Shown here piece after piece: positions 1 through 12,302 of a stretch of DNA of 64,000 bases (the stretch's first letter is position 1; every line of letters begins with the position of its first letter). Under the pieces are notes generated by a model, which saw only the letters and a program-made list of their open reading frames with translations, did no database searches and had not been told where the DNA came from. Both the position numbers and the translations under genes were made by a program. This stretch comes from Thunnus maccoyii (Eukaryota > Chordata > Actinopteri > Scombriformes > Scombridae). Where the stretch lies: the NCBI RefSeq assembly GCF_910596095.1, contig NC_056550.1, positions 6,596,501-6,660,500 on the forward strand, given 5' to 3'.

Positions 1-22
1 CTCCTCCTCTGTCCCCCTCTAG

Positions 23-121
23 TTGAGCAGTCCAGATGAGTACTCCAGCCAAGCAGAAGTCTTCTTTCCATGGATCTTGTGTCTTATAGTTGGAAATAGA
101 CGTACTTCACTGTTAATTTGA
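23..121 (+). other. possible terminal coding exon of an upstream gene
   Basis: A pyrimidine-rich tract ending in AG occupies bases 1-22, as at a splice acceptor. From base 23 one frame runs 32 codons to a TGA at 119-121, and an ATTAAA poly(A)-type signal follows at 238-243. The short peptide (beginning LSSPDEYSSQAEVFF) resembles nothing I recognise. A competing 82-codon frame runs on the minus strand over 19-267. Because the window cuts off anything upstream, this is only a candidate. Confidence 0.22.
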
Positions 122-760
122 AAGCTCTGCTCGTTCCCTTTGTTCACCAAACATTTATTTTTATTGTCAGTTTTGGGGACGGGGGGTATTATGGTTGATT
201 TTAATTTGTCTTTTACTGTCTGTTTTTGCTCAATGAAATTAAAACTTTTTATAAAATGCCATTTCACTATTGTGATCTCTTGTGAGGCTATTGTCTCTAC
301 CCCATTTTCATTGATTTCAGTCTCCAGCAGAGCTTCAGGGAAACGTTCAGAGACGTAGTTCTGAGGAACATGTAAAAGTGATTTTTAGCCTTTTTTAAAT
401 GTTCAAACTAGTTTTTGTATAGGACGTTTTTGTGTTTTTGTTTTTCCCCCAATGCAGAAGAGTTGATCTTTACAAAGTAATCAAGTAGTCATGTAGTGAC
501 ATTTAAGTAAAGACAGGATTTTAGATCACATGGCAGCTCTTTGTTTGAATTTCCAATTGAATGCCTCCAATAAATGACGTCACCAAGTAGAGTCCTAGTA
601 GTGAATTTGCAAGTTTTGATACAAGTATGTCATCAGCGCATTGTATAAAATAATTGATGCTTAACATGTATCTGTTGGTATCTTGTTTTTGAAGTAAAAC
701 ACAACTACACAAAAACATGACATTAATTGTATGTGTGTCCATTAAATGAGCAAAAACTTT
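122..760. other. non-coding, nothing recognised
   Basis: AT-rich sequence with no convincing exon, RNA gene or repeat apart from the ATTAAA signal at 238. The open frames here are short and lack splice context. Confidence 0.5.
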
Positions 761-769
761 GTATGGAAA

Positions 770-1165
770 AGTCAATGAATATTGCACTTCAAGCAACCAA
801 CCATTGGATGAATTGCCATGAAATTAATATACAGACCTTCATGGCTCCCAGAGAACAAGTTTCTAATGTGTTTGTGTGTGATCCCCTGACTTTACATCTA
901 GCACTATCATTGTGTAAAAACTTTAATTAGTCCAGTACTTTGGTTTATGACCAAATAGCTGCAAAACTGGTGACATTGCCATCAGCCTCAGCTGTACTTT
1001 GTGTAGTGCTAATTTGTGAATATTAGCATGTTAACACGCTAAACTCAGATGGTGACAATGACAAAACCTTATACCTGATAAATGGCTTGTGAACATGCTG
1101 ATAACATTTAGTTCAAGCACTGCTGTGCCAAAGTACAGTTTTACAAGGCTGCTAGCATGTCTGTG
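770..1165. repeat. dispersed repeat with GCATGTTAGCATG-like core, copy 1
   Basis: The stretch shares phrases with a second copy at about 14.71-15.01 kb: 'agtccagtactttggttta', 'ctgcaaaact', 'agctgt-ctttgt', 'gtgcta' and the repeated 'catgttagca' motif. It also has the 'ttgccatgaaatt' phrase common in fish interspersed repeats. The two copies are diverged. I cannot assign a superfamily, and the borders are approximate. Confidence 0.5.
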
Positions 1166-1234
1166 GACTTAAGATTGGGTCATTTATCTACATGATAAGG
1201 AAATAATCACTTTGATAAGTGCTCAACACCAAGT

Positions 1235-3599
1235 GTAGGAGTGAAAATGTCTTTATTCAAAACTTTAAAATGACAAACTCATCCAAACCCTAATCAAATG
1301 TGTGTTGGCCAACCGGTTTTTAATAGAAGTAGTTGTGGAAAAACATGTTAAATTGGTTTTAACATCTTTGTGAATTCCTTTTTTTTTTTTTTTTTTAAAT
1401 ATACTATTAAAAAGCACGACTTTATTATTACAGATGGTGTTAATGTACACTTTTAGACATACAATCATCATGCTTTCAAATTGGCACTTACTGCTCATAA
1501 AGGATCTGAACCTTGCCTCGTTCAGTGCTAAACTATACATGGACTACTTCAGTATAACTCAGTAAAAGGATTGGCCCTTATACAGCAGATACAACTACAA
1601 AAGAAGGTAACAACGCATCTGTACATAGCTGCTCTATAGTGTCCTTTTAACAAAACTAGACAAACAGTACCAAAACCACAGCATCTACATAGCCAAATAG
1701 CAATGGCAACATGGCAAACATTTATCAAACAATTTTCACCTGTAAAGTTTAAAACCTCCTAACACGGTTGTAAGGTTTCGAGGCAGCAGAATCTCTTAAC
1801 TAAGAAAGCCTATTGTAGCCAAGAGATGGTAGAAAATGCAAATATTTTGCAGTTTCATAGAAAACTGCAAAAGCATCTAAGCCACTATTTTATGGCACAA
1901 CAGAAAAACAAACTTTGAAATAATAAATTGGTGCTTCAATAATTCAGAATCACCAGTGTAAAATATTTATTTGGTTAAGATGAAAATCAGTTTGAAATGA
2001 CTTCTTCATCCCTCTGTATTACATTGGCATGAGATAAAAGATTAGGTCATGATTGACAGCTGTCGTAAGGTGCATGAACGTAAACCCACGTCCCGGTTAA
2101 GTACGATGCTTGGATTCTTAAGGGTCCTCCCCTCCTTCAAACCTGTCCTTGGAAACAGGTTCTTGTTGACCTCTGGCAGCCTTGGCCCCGTCCTCTGCAG
2201 GGCCATAAAGCTCTTCTCTGTCCCTGACAGTGATGTCTACCGACAACACAGCCTTCCACAGCATTTTTCAGAAATAGACACTACTTTAACACGAAGAAGC
2301 ATGAGTTATTGTTTTGTTTCAGTGAGCTTGCCTGCATCGGTTTGCTGCTCGATTACAGGCCAGATTGGGCAGCAGAGCGGTTCCACCCGCCAGTCACAAA
2401 TTACATGTTTGCCTCAGTACACGCAGTTTTCAAATTTTATTTTTATAGCATAGCAGTAAGTGGCTGATTTTCTCTCACTGCCCCTCAGAGTCAGGATCGT
2501 AATTTGCACAGAATTAGGCGGTCGACTTCTTGACGCCAGAATCCCAGGCTTGTTCTTCTGGTGCTTGCTAAATGTCTCAGTTTCTTGTGGAGGCAACGCA
2601 GGGGATGAGTCCAGCTGTGTAAACAACCTTTGACATATTCCCCACTAATGCGTACAAAGCCTCAACCCATCAGGTTCAACTCTGACTTTTTCCAGTACAT
2701 ACCGCCTCTTCTTCTGTAGCCTTCATCATCCATCATTAGATATGGCTTTCTGACCAAGGTGACCTCTGATGTGACCCTGGGGTCAAGCCCCAGATCTGTG
2801 GGAGCTCTCCTCTCCCTCCCATGGCTGACAGCTCTCAGCTGTTTTGTCCCTCTCAGATCCCCGTTCAGCCACGCTGATGCTCCAAACATAGCAGCGCCGC
2901 CTTCCCTGGTGGCAGGCCACTTTGTCATCATGTCTTTCTCAACAATAAATACCAATGAATAAATACCATAAAAAGACACGAGCTCAGAGCATCTGAGATG
3001 CTCCTCCATCTTCTGCTATCACCATCCCAGTCTTTTCTGTCAAGTCCTCTCCATGAGTCTTCATTTGGTTTATTAATACTCAGATATCGGAGTGCACAGA
3101 CTGGTTTGATATCTGGCTCCAAAGAAACATCAGACCAGCTGTCTATAAGCTAGTCAGACATGTTGCTCAGTAAAAGAAGTCACCAACAGTTAGGCTTATG
3201 TGTGGCAGCTTTTGCTCCATCATCCCCAACGAAAGTCTCAGAGTTCAAGGGACATTTGGTGCGTGGCAGCAACATGGTGGCTGATAAAATCCACGTTTTC
3301 CATAAAGATTTTGTCGCAGTCTGAAGAAGTCTGGCCGGTCCAGAATCAACTTTTTATCTACTCTAAAGCAGGGGCTGGTCACTTTGCTCTTTCCAAGTTG
3401 GAGATGCGCCCAACTGATTCATTCTTCTTCTCCCCATTCCTCCCCAAATCATTTTCCAAAAAAGATGTTTTGACGTGTGCACCTCGCTTGCGTCTACTCA
3501 TAGATACACTACGGACAGCTATTCTATAATGGGGATTGCTAGGGGGGGAAGGAAAAGTCTTTTTTTTGTGAAGGAATGTAGTTTGGGGGGATGATACCA
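1235..3599 (-). other. probable 3' UTR of the CCN1-like gene
   Basis: Downstream of the CCN1-like stop codon no further coding exon is visible on the minus strand. Possible AATAAA poly(A) signals, read as TTTATT on the plus strand, lie at 2436-2441 and 1252-1257. Two ATTTATT elements typical of unstable immediate-early transcripts lie at about 2943-2963. CCN1 mRNA is a short-lived immediate-early transcript in other vertebrates, so AU-rich elements fit. The actual cleavage site cannot be told from sequence alone. Confidence 0.4.
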
Positions 3600-3905
3600 C
3601 TAGTCGATGAACTTGTGTGTGTCTCCGTAGAGCCATCGCTGCGGAGGCATGGCGGCCTCATTGAGGTGGTTGCACTCGTCACTGCACTTGCAGGACTGGA
3701 TGAACATCACGGACCTGTTGAAGCGTTCGCCATCAGGGCAGGCGAAGGTCACGCTGGCGGTGCGTGTGCGACGGGGTGAGCAGCAGCGGCCATCCCTACA
3801 CACACCACAATAGTTGGGCCTGTACAGGCGAGTGCTCCTGCAGCCAGCGTAGGACAGACGGTGTGGCTCAGGGGCCTTATGGGTACGAGAGCACTTCCTT
3901 CCTTT
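3600..3905 (-). CDS. ccn1-like: CCN1-like exon 5: C-terminal cystine-knot domain
   Basis: The acceptor reads ccacag before [10 protein letters not shown], and the TAG stop is at 3602-3600. The exon encodes 101 residues with the YCG-C and DGRCCSP motifs of the CT domain. The basic start ([10 protein letters not shown]) resembles the heparin-binding part of CCN1. Confidence 0.93.
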   Translation of the reverse strand, partial: KGRKCSRTHKAPEPHRLSYAGCRSTRLYRPNYCGVCRDGRCCSPRRTRTASVTFACPDGERFNRSVMFIQSCKCSDECNHLNEAAMPPQRWLYGDTHKFID

Positions 3906-6900
3906 CTGTGGAGGGAGAAAGACGAGAGAAAATAAAAATCTTTTCTTTGGCGGCCTCGATGCTACACACTAAGCAGAGATGTAGAGCAGGCTGAACGCTG
4001 CTTTCCTGTGAAAGCTTTTTAGGATCACAGCAACGTGAAATAACTCATTATCCAGGCACAGAGACATGAAAAACAGAGTTAATGCAGTTGAGTACAGAGA
4101 CAGGGAAAAACAAAATAAAAGTCAGAGTAACAGATGAGTGCCGGAGAGAGGAGCATGACAACAATAGTTAAGGATTGACACTGATGCACATTAACACCCA
4201 CAACAGCTCTGCAAACACTAGGAAAGCACAGTGAAACAGGTGCATAACAACCCATCAGCCTCATGAGTGGCTGATGGCGGAAGGCAGAATGTTCCTGAGG
4301 GTGTTGTGTTTGAAATGCGAGAGAGCAACAGAGTGGGTGAATCGAGTGCTCTTTAAATCACACAGCAAAGAGCCACTGAGTGCAGCTGACAGCCACAGTG
4401 TCGCAGGTTCAGTGTGGGAGTGCTCCAAAACCCACAACCCCCGCAGACAAATTGAGGAGGGAGTTTGTTTCACTGTCACATCTCTGAAAAGTTCTGGGAT
4501 TGAAGCCTGTGTAAATGTATTTCTGTTGTGTTACGTATAAAGGACAGCTGACATGATTTTCAACAATTCAATTTAGAAATTAATTAATTTAGAAATAGCG
4601 AGGTCATGAGTCAAAACCCCCTCAGTACAGCCCCACCTCAGAGATTCTGACCAGACATTAAAAGGCTTCTTTTAACTATTTGGATATTTCATGTTTTATT
4701 TTTAGGAGTATGAAAGATTTGAGGGCCGACCAATATTCTTACAATGAAATTTAAATTGCAAAATAGGGCAAAATTGGTACCATGTAGACACATGGTCTGC
4801 ATGGGTAGAAACAAGATACATTTTTACCAAGCTAATTATAATTATGGGATGAAAACAAATCTGATAAAATGATGCAGTTGTTTGTTGTTACTTTTTGAGG
4901 TTCCCCCGGGAGTCAGTGAAAAATCAGAGAAGACTCACAACCAGATTAGATTTGCAGTATTACTATTTTAAACTACTCACTAATGCCCAAATATTATCAT
5001 CATATTGAAAAGTGGTGTTATATTTTTTGTTAACAGCTGCATAGGTGCTTTAATATTTGATTTAAAACATGGGATCAGCCTTCAAAATACACACTACATG
5101 TATGTTTTTATGTTAACTCAGCCCAAGTTACTAACCCCAGCTTTGTCTTCATCCTGCTGGGGATGTTGCCCACACAGCAACAGAACCATGAATAGATGGA
5201 AAGGGTTCCAGCTACAGAACGATTCTGGGGCAGGGCGCTGTATACATGCCATGATATTAATACCAATCTGACCCCTGGAGAGCAATCCTTTCCTAAATCT
5301 ATTTAGCATGGTGGCTGGACTGCATGGTTGTGGGCCATTAGAGGAAGCTCTGCTTTTATCCCCTTTATGAGAATCTTAAAAGCACCACAAACACATTCCT
5401 CACCTTGACAGGGATAGACATGGAGCTGCAGGGCCGAATGTTGCACAGACGCGTCTCCTTGATCAGCTTACACCGGGCATTGTCATTGGTAACACGAGAG
5501 GAAACGCCCATCCCGCAGCTCCGAGAACACTGGGACCAGGAGGTGGTCTGAACCACACACTGATCTCCCACCTGCCTCCACGCTAAGAGAGAGAACGAAA
5601 GAGAGGACGTGTGAGGGAGAACAACAACGGATCGTGCAAAACATGGAGAGTCGGAGAAAGAGTTTAGCAAAAGTAAAATTAGGGGGGAAAGGGCCAGTGG
5701 GAGAGAGAGGGAAAAGGAGAGGCACCGAGAGATGCAAAGCACACTAGCCTCATTCACTGAACAGGCAACACTGACGCATAGAGAGGGTGATTACAGAGAG
5801 GGGAAAGCTGGGTGACAGAGGTATGTGCTGTGTGAGAGCTGTGTGTACGAGGGAGAGCACCTCTGGTGTGCAAGGAGCCAGTGGAAAACAAGCCTCACAT
5901 AAATGCTGACACACACACACACACACACAAGTGCAGATGCAGAGGGAAAGGCTCACAGTGGGGCCGTTTGTGTGTCAGGGGGCTAAAATGGCTAAAACGT
6001 AAACATGATGCTTTACTGCGTAGAGGAAACAGACGGCACTCTGAGGCGACATCGTGGCACCTTCTCTTACCCGCCAGGTGCTTGTGTCCACGTGGCTTGT
6101 CCCACTTGCGCCCCACCTCCACCAGCTCGTTGCCCAGGGTGTCCTCCTTTTTGGGTTTGTAGGGGTACAGCTTCCGGTAAGGTTTTGGATATGGCTTTGG
6201 GTAAGGGTAGGCCGGGTACGGAATGAAGGGATAAGGCGGGTAAGCTGGAGGTTGGGGTCGCCGGTGCGCTGGGGGCACAACGGTGGTTCCCTTGTGGCAG
6301 TCGATGCTGAGGCAGCACTGGCCTGGCACCTTGACCAGCTGTGGGGTGGGACAGGAAGGGGAAGCCAGGGGCACATGGCTGGGGCATAGGGGCACGCAGC
6401 CCACCGCTCCATCGATGCAGGTGCACTGGTGCTTGCAACCAGCACGGAAATTCTCGCCATTTTGATAAATCCTTCCGTTGTATTCGCAGGAGCGGCCTTC
6501 TGCCTTCGCTGAGGGGAAGGAAGAACACAAGTTAGTTAAAATATTGATCTAAAGGAAACTCTGAAGCATCAAGAAGAACGAATAAACAAGAAGAGGCTCA
6601 TATGTAAATGCACCTTTAATCTGCATAAGAAGAGAGAGGGACTGAAACACTATCTCCAGATTTATGAAGCAAGCTCTATTCTTAGACCAGAAGGGAATTT
6701 TGACTTGTTTACAGTCCTTCCCCTTCGCTCCCTCAGTGGGACTCCCCATACAACACCCCGGATACCCCCCTTTATATAGAAACACCCCCAAATAAACACA
6801 CATATAAAAATACCTCTGTGTGTGCGTGCATGTTTGTGTGTTTCATGGGGCTGTTTGTGTACACACTGAACTACTTATATAAATCCTGGACTTGGCCAGT

Positions 6901-9266
6901 TTTCAGTCGCAGCTCCTGAAGGTGCTCTGTTTTTGAAACGTGGCACAGGCTTCAAACCTCAAGCCCCTATCAAAGAGAAACTCCAGCCGTTTGGCTCGGA
7001 AGCCTAATTCCCCACCCTGAAGTTACACATTCCCTCACTCAACCCCGAGCTAAACCCCAAACTCTGTACCCAGTCTGTCCCCTGCTCTCTTTCGGCCTCC
7101 CCACTGCTCCTCCGCTACAGTACATACCCCTGCAGATGCCATGGGTACGGCCGACATCATTGCCATAGTTGCACTCCAGGCCTTTATGGTGGTCGCAGGG
7201 CCGCCCTTCGTGACAGTCCTGGTTGAGCTGGGCGGCGCACACCTTGCAGCAGCCGCAGCCATCCGGGACTGAACTGACCCCTGGGGGACAGGATGGGGGA
7301 CCTGCCGGGCACTCGCATACCACTGGACAGCCTGCAGTCACCTACAGGTGGGGGACATACAGTACAGTCATGGCTGAGACTGCTTAGTGTGCACTAACCT
7401 GAATATGAGAAAAAAAAAATTCATACAGTACAGTTTCCGTGTGAGGAGGAGTCACATTGGAACCAAGCAGGACAATAGTTTGACTCATGTTACACAGATC
7501 ACAGAAATTCCTCAAAGTGTGTGTGGCTTTAACATTCGCTGAATACCCAGCACTGTCCCAAGCCCCACAGGGATATCTGTAACCCTCTGTCGCCTTCCGC
7601 TTGGCATTCGCCGGGCAAGCAGGGATGAAAGAGACGTTCTCTGACCCCCAAAAAAACCCCACCTCCCTGCTCCTACATCTTTTGTTTCTCATCCCTCCCA
7701 CCCACCCCCCCCCACTCTTTCTACACATACATACACACACACACACACACACATACAGCAGAGCCACTCCAACAATTCCCAGCAGGTATTGAGATCACAG
7801 GGAACTGTCTAACTGTCCACAGTCAGATCACCCAAAGGGATCCCTTCCTGACTCTGCCACTCTCTCAACCCAGGCCAGGTCCCAGTGTGCCACTGCAGAT
7901 TAAATACAACCACGGAGCAATTCTCCCTCTCTGATTTCACCTACTGTTGGGGGTCTCAGGTGGGTATGAAGGCTGGGTGTGACATTACACAATTCAGTGA
8001 CAATAACTTTCCATTTTTAGCATTATAGTTGGATATAGCGCAGCACTTGAAACATCCCCTGACAGAACATCACAAAATATTCCTGTAGATATTTATAGTC
8101 AGCAGTCAGTTCATATTGACCTGAAGAGTATTTTTATCCCCATTGGTATAACTGTAGGGTAATATTACTGTAGTGTCATGTGGACATCGTTGGTAAAAGG
8201 GTGAATTGTCAAAAAGTTTCCCAAAACCTGACAGACCTAATAAACACAAGTTTGTTCCAAGTGGGCGCCACCTGGACATATTTTTGTTGTTGCATCTTTT
8301 TATTTAGATTGAAATGAGTGTCTAAGCTGTGAATAGGGAGGTAGAAATAGGCAGCAGTGGAATGTAACTAAGTAAATTTACTCAAGTACTTAAGTACAAA
8401 TTTGAGCTACTTTACCTGAGTATTTCCATTTCATGCTACTATACTGCAGTTCAGGGGGAAATATTGTACTTTTTACTCCATTACATTTATTTGACAGTTT
8501 TAGATACTTTGCAGATTTAGATTTAACATACAAAATACATGATGAGATGCTAAAACATGATGTTATTGATTAAACTACCCAACAGTATTTAAAATAGCTA
8601 AAATTGCTCCACTTTGATGAACTACAACAGTAAAATGCTAATTACACGTTAATACATCAGTACTAATAATCCAATAATAAAAAATATATGTAATGTATAA
8701 CACTGACTTCTTTTACTTTTGACACTTATTGCTAATAATACTTACGTGCTAAGTGCCATTGAAGTGTTTTTATATTGCAGTATTGCTACTTTTACTTAAA
8801 AATTAGAATACTTCTTACACCAGAGAAAATAGAGTGTGTGAAAGTTTAAATCACTTTTATCCTTAATTTTCCTTTATTTTACTTAGGACCCCCTGAAACA
8901 CTCCTCGAGGTCCTCAGGTGGTCCCAAAACCCGACTTTGGGAACCAGCACATGTTAGGGCAGATTCTCCGCACATACAATACAATAAAACATTGAGTGAT
9001 GAAGGCAGAAGGTAAGTGTATAGTGGCCACATTGTTATGAACTGGCGAGGAGCTGATTTCATCAGACAGCAATAAGATGGATGGAAGACTGAGCTACATA
9101 TTAATGTTACCAGACGACAGCAGCTCAAATCTGCTGGAGTCGCACTTACAGTACAGGCACGTGAGTCTTTATTCCTCAGTGTTTACATGAAGCAAAATAA
9201 ACTTCATACACTCACCAAACCGACTGTCACCACTTGCAGGACAGCAAATAATAGCAGTATCCCCAT
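3600..9266 (-). CDS. ccn1-like: CCN1 (CYR61)-like matricellular protein, 5 coding exons, 395 aa
   Basis: Coding exons in transcript order are 9266-9216, 7341-7128, 6508-6071, 5582-5404 and 3905-3600; together they make 1188 bp in one frame. The protein has a signal peptide (about 1-20), an IGFBP-like domain (about 21-88, CGCCKVCA motif), a VWC domain (about 93-160), a Pro/Tyr-rich hinge (about 161-234), a TSP1 domain (WSQCSRSCG) and a C-terminal cystine knot ending in HKFID. Phrases such as [25 protein letters not shown] and NEAA point to CCN1 rather than CCN2-6. CCN1 is secreted, binds integrins and heparan sulfate, and controls adhesion, migration and vessel growth. Each exon carries one module, as usual in the family. 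Fish have several CCN1 paralogs and I cannot say which this is. The hinge composition is unusual. Confidence 0.93.
5404..5582 (-). CDS. ccn1-like: CCN1-like exon 4: thrombospondin type 1 domain
   Basis: A tctcttag acceptor and a gtgagg donor bound 179 bp. It encodes the TSP1 repeat with [11 protein letters not shown] and the RVTND and KETRLC motifs. The preceding intron is phase 1 and the following one is phase 0. Confidence 0.93.
5911..5929. repeat. (CA)n microsatellite in CCN1-like intron 3
   Basis: About nine CA units between the VWC/hinge exon and the TSP1 exon. Confidence 0.85.
6071..6508 (-). CDS. ccn1-like: CCN1-like exon 3: VWC domain and Pro/Tyr-rich hinge
   Basis: The acceptor is cccctcag and the donor gtaaga; the exon is 438 bp and phase 1 at both ends. 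The first half is the VWC domain ([26 protein letters not shown]). The second half is a low-complexity hinge built of YP, PY and KPY units, followed by a more ordinary basic stretch. In CCN1 proteins this hinge is the most variable and protease-sensitive region. Confidence 0.92.
7128..7341 (-). CDS. ccn1-like: CCN1-like exon 2: IGFBP-like domain
   Basis: Bounded by a cctgtag acceptor and a gtatgt donor, 214 bp. It encodes the cysteine-rich N-terminal module with the GCGCCKVCA motif and ends in GICR, the same junction as in CCN1 of other vertebrates. Confidence 0.92.
7736..7754. repeat. (CA)n microsatellite in CCN1-like intron 1
   Basis: About nine CA units. The rest of this intron (7342-9215) holds only the repeats at 8353 and 8880. 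Confidence 0.85.
8353..8823. mobile_element. hAT-like non-autonomous element, copy 1
   Basis: The left end reads 'cagtggaatgtaactaag' then 'ttactcaagtacttaagtac', and the right end is an inverted 'aagtaaaagtagca' tract near 8790-8820. The same left end occurs inverted at 20546-20395. This TTACTCAAGTA family is widespread in fish genomes. There is no transposase, so it is a short non-autonomous element; the ends are approximate. Confidence 0.6.
8880..8960. repeat. fragment of a dispersed repeat ending in 'gggaaccagc'
   Basis: Reads like the 'tggttcccaaa' terminal part of a short fish hAT-type repeat. It resembles the fragment at about 45.66-45.87 kb. The overlapping 81-codon minus-strand frame is not supported as a gene. 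Confidence 0.35.
9216..9266 (-). CDS. ccn1-like: CCN1-like exon 1: start codon and signal peptide
   Basis: The ATG at 9266-9264 opens a hydrophobic leader ([17 protein letters not shown]) and a GTGAGT donor follows at 9215. Joined to exon 2 it continues VTAGCP, so cleavage after VTA is likely. No upstream in-frame alternative was seen. Confidence 0.85.
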
Positions 9267-9429
9267 GCTGCCAGCTAGTTCACATAGAGGAAGATAAATT
9301 GTTTTAAAAAAAAATAGTGATTTATATCTCAGAAAAATAAATCCTCAGGAACAATGGGTTTTGTCCACAAAGATTAAATCCGTCTAGCACAATGATCCTC
9401 AAATGTCTTCCATCACTTGTAAATTTTCA

Positions 9430-9620
9430 TCGATCAAAGTTTGAGGCTTGTTTTTATATGTGCCCCCTGCTTTTTATGGCAGCCACGCCCACCCCGGACC
9501 TCCTTTAACCAATTAGGACGCAGGCGCGAGGCCAAGGTATCCCAACAGGGCGCGCGGAGGGCGGGGCGTGAAGCTCCAACACGGAGAGCTGAGGTTCAGG
9601 TGGGGGGCGGGGCCAAGCAT
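9430..9620 (-). promoter_or_regulatory. CCN1-like core promoter
   Basis: On the minus strand a TATAAAAA box lies at 9458-9451, about 185 bp before the start codon. This would give a 5' UTR of roughly 160 bases. Upstream are GC boxes (ggcgggg-type) between about 9555 and 9615. An imperfect CArG-like sequence sits at 9479-9470. A TATA-driven, SRF-responsive promoter would fit CCN1, but only the TATA and GC boxes are clear. Confidence 0.55.
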
Positions 9621-11933
9621 GAATGCAGTCATTCATAAAAATTCAGAATTACTACATTCCAAAGAGGACCTGGCTTTTGGGTGTTTATTTATTTATGTTT
9701 GAGCGAAAATAATATTTTTGATGCTTTAAAGTCCTTTTCACACGCATACCTCTGTCCGGCTGCTGCTTTGTGAAAAGTAAAATAAATATACTCAGCTGCT
9801 AGTCTGAGCTACATTAATACTGGGGGCAGCCATGGAAAACAGCTAGGAATTTCCTTCCCGCACTTTATAAAAACACTTTCAGACAAGAGTTGCAGAGATA
9901 AAGTACATGCACAAGGAGAGCAGAGTGGAGCTGGGTACAACTACATGATTGAGTGATAGTGATGTTGAAAATGATTATGATAATCTCCCGTGCAATTCAT
10001 CATTCTCCTTTCCTTCCTCCATATCCTGTCTTTAGCCCCCACATCCCTTTTACCTACTCAGAGGTTCCCAGGCCACCTCCCACTCTCTCTCTCTCTCTAA
10101 AACACACACACACACACACACTCACATACAGTTACCCATGTAAACAGACAAGAATTTAGTTCATTTGGTTTAGGGTTTTTATTGAAGAGTGCAGAACGGA
10201 GGTGGGGACTGCCCGGGTAATCTTCCTGTCATCCCCGCAGACATGCATACAGGAAACCAGTCATATACAGTACCCGAGCTGGTGGCTAACACCGCAGTGA
10301 TACACACTGATACTTTATGTGAGAGGGTTAAATATATATTCCACATCTATGCACTCGCAGGCACACCAGTACATTAAACTGTTCACCAGTGACGCAGTGG
10401 GCTGCTTGTTGAAATTCACTGAGAGGGATTGTGGGTGGCTAAATTGTTGTTTTCCCTTGCAGTTTCCATAAAATGTATCATTAAGCAGAGGGATGCCTGC
10501 AGTCGTTTGTGCCAACAGGGAAGATATCATCCCCCTTCATCCTCTATAAATCACCCCCTGCACTTACCAAATGGTCACATGTAGAGTGATGCGTTCAGCA
10601 GGATTGTGCTACACAAACATGCACACAATTGCATATTGCGAGCACACTAAACTTTTGCATATCAGCAGTTCACTCCGCAAGCACCAGTTTGTGCCTCTCA
10701 TGTTTTTACCATTACATTCAAGTCACAGAGCTCAGCATTTGATTTTCCTAAAAAATAGATACTTGGCAATCATTGAAACCCCACTCTGTAAAATTAAAAA
10801 TCATACAGTTTTCAATTTCTACTTCAGAACTTGTGACTTGAAATGATGAGTTGAGTTCACTAAATATATCAAATTAAGTTTTTAAAGAAACACAGTTAGC
10901 ATATTGTCAGACTCCCCAGTAAGCATTGTTTTGGGGTTTAAAACACTGTGCATAATACATATTGAGCTGAGTCCTGGTTGTTTCTTCTGATAGTAATGAT
11001 AGTAAAACAATGCTAACCATGTTGCACAGTGTCCATTCATCCTCTCCCCCCACCCACCTCCAATAAACAGGAGTACTAGAAGCAGTGTAACAAGTTGTCT
11101 CTGTACTAACTGGTGATAAATGTATCTCCAAGACCTTTGTGGCAATTGACAATTAATTGAGAATGTAAATTAAAAAGGCAAATCTTACTGTTACGTGTTA
11201 ACGTGATTTGTTGAATGAACTTAATGTTCTGAGTTTGTTCAATTTGTTTTCTCAAGTTCAATAAAATTTAATTAAGTTTTTACATTTTAACAACTCTTGA
11301 GATGACTTTGAACAAATTATTAAAGTTTAGCTTATTTAATTCACATTTTCAATGCACCTGCAAAATATTTTTTCAAGTTAAACTTGCTTAAAATTAAAAA
11401 CTTTTACAGAATGTCATTTAACAACACTATTTCCAGAATCCTCGAAGACTCTTATAACCATCTGGATGAAAAAGTATTTAGTCTGCACAATAAAAGAAAG
11501 ATTTTTGACCTGTGTCCCTTGTTGCGACTGTTTCCTACTGCAAACAAAGTCAAAAATACAAAAAAAAGACATATGTCTCTGCTCAGTTTGTATAAAATGA
11601 ACCAAAAAAAATCATATTTTCAGACAAAATAAAGCATTGATACTTTCTTGTGTTGTACAAAGAGAGTAATTTTCCAGGTAGATAGGAAATACAGTGACTT
11701 GAGAAACAAGTAGAAAATATGTTTTATGGTGTAGAAGGCAGAACATTTTTTCATTCAGATTGTTCAGAGAGTCTTTTAGGATTTTGAAAATACCTTCAGA
11801 ACAGCACAGAGAGGTTTTAGATGACCTTCTGGGTTTCTCAAAAATTACCTGGTGTTTATTTTTGAGAAAAGTGGATGCTGTGACTCAAACGTAATGATAA
11901 TACATAAAAGGCACAAACTGGGGTTAAAGGACC
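9621..11933. other. intergenic, no gene seen
   Basis: Contains a (CT)n(CA)n microsatellite at about 10083-10122. An AT-rich stretch at about 10.83-11.40 kb has repeated 'gagttcactaa' and 'caagttcaat' phrases in both orientations, probably a decayed repeat. No exon-like frame is evident. Confidence 0.45.
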
Positions 11934-12302
11934 AGTGTGTCAGATCTAGTGGCATCTAGCAGTGAGGTTACACATTACAATGAACTGAATACCCCTCTGC
12001 CTCCCCCTTCCAAGTGTGTAGGAAAACCTATGGTGTCTGAAAACCTGCGAAAAATGTGAAAGGCCTTCTCCAGAGCCAGTGTTTGGTTTGTCCGTTCTGG
12101 GCTACTGTAGAAACATGGCGGTGCAACAGTGGACGTGCTCCCTATGTAGATATAAAGGGCTCATTCTAAGGTAACGAAAACGCAACAGTTCTCATTTCCA
12201 GGTGATTATACACTAATTAAAACATACTTATGAATATTATATTCCAATTCTGCCAAGTCCGTTCCGCTAGATGCCATTAAATCTTACACACTGGTCCTTT
12301 AA
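11934..12302. mobile_element. 369-bp inverted-repeat element with TTAA ends
   Basis: The left end reads TTAAAGGACCAGTGTGT and the right end is its exact complement. The inverted repeats extend about 37 bp with a few mismatches ('ggcatctagc' on the inner side). TTAA at both borders suggests a TTAA target, as used by piggyBac- and Kolobok-type elements. There is no coding capacity. Confidence 0.8.

Noticed and set aside
5895..6530. Single 211-codon frame spanning the CCN1-like hinge exon
   Set aside because: Only 6071-6508 is coding; the rest reads through a donor into intron sequence ending in a CA repeat.
6054..6535. Plus-strand frames opposite the CCN1-like exon 3
   Set aside because: Shadows of the real minus-strand exon; the GC-rich opposite strand happens to lack stops.
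9470..9479. CArG-like site by the CCN1-like TATA box
   Set aside because: CCATAAAAAG departs from the CC(A/T)6GG consensus, so it is noted only as imperfect within the promoter entry.
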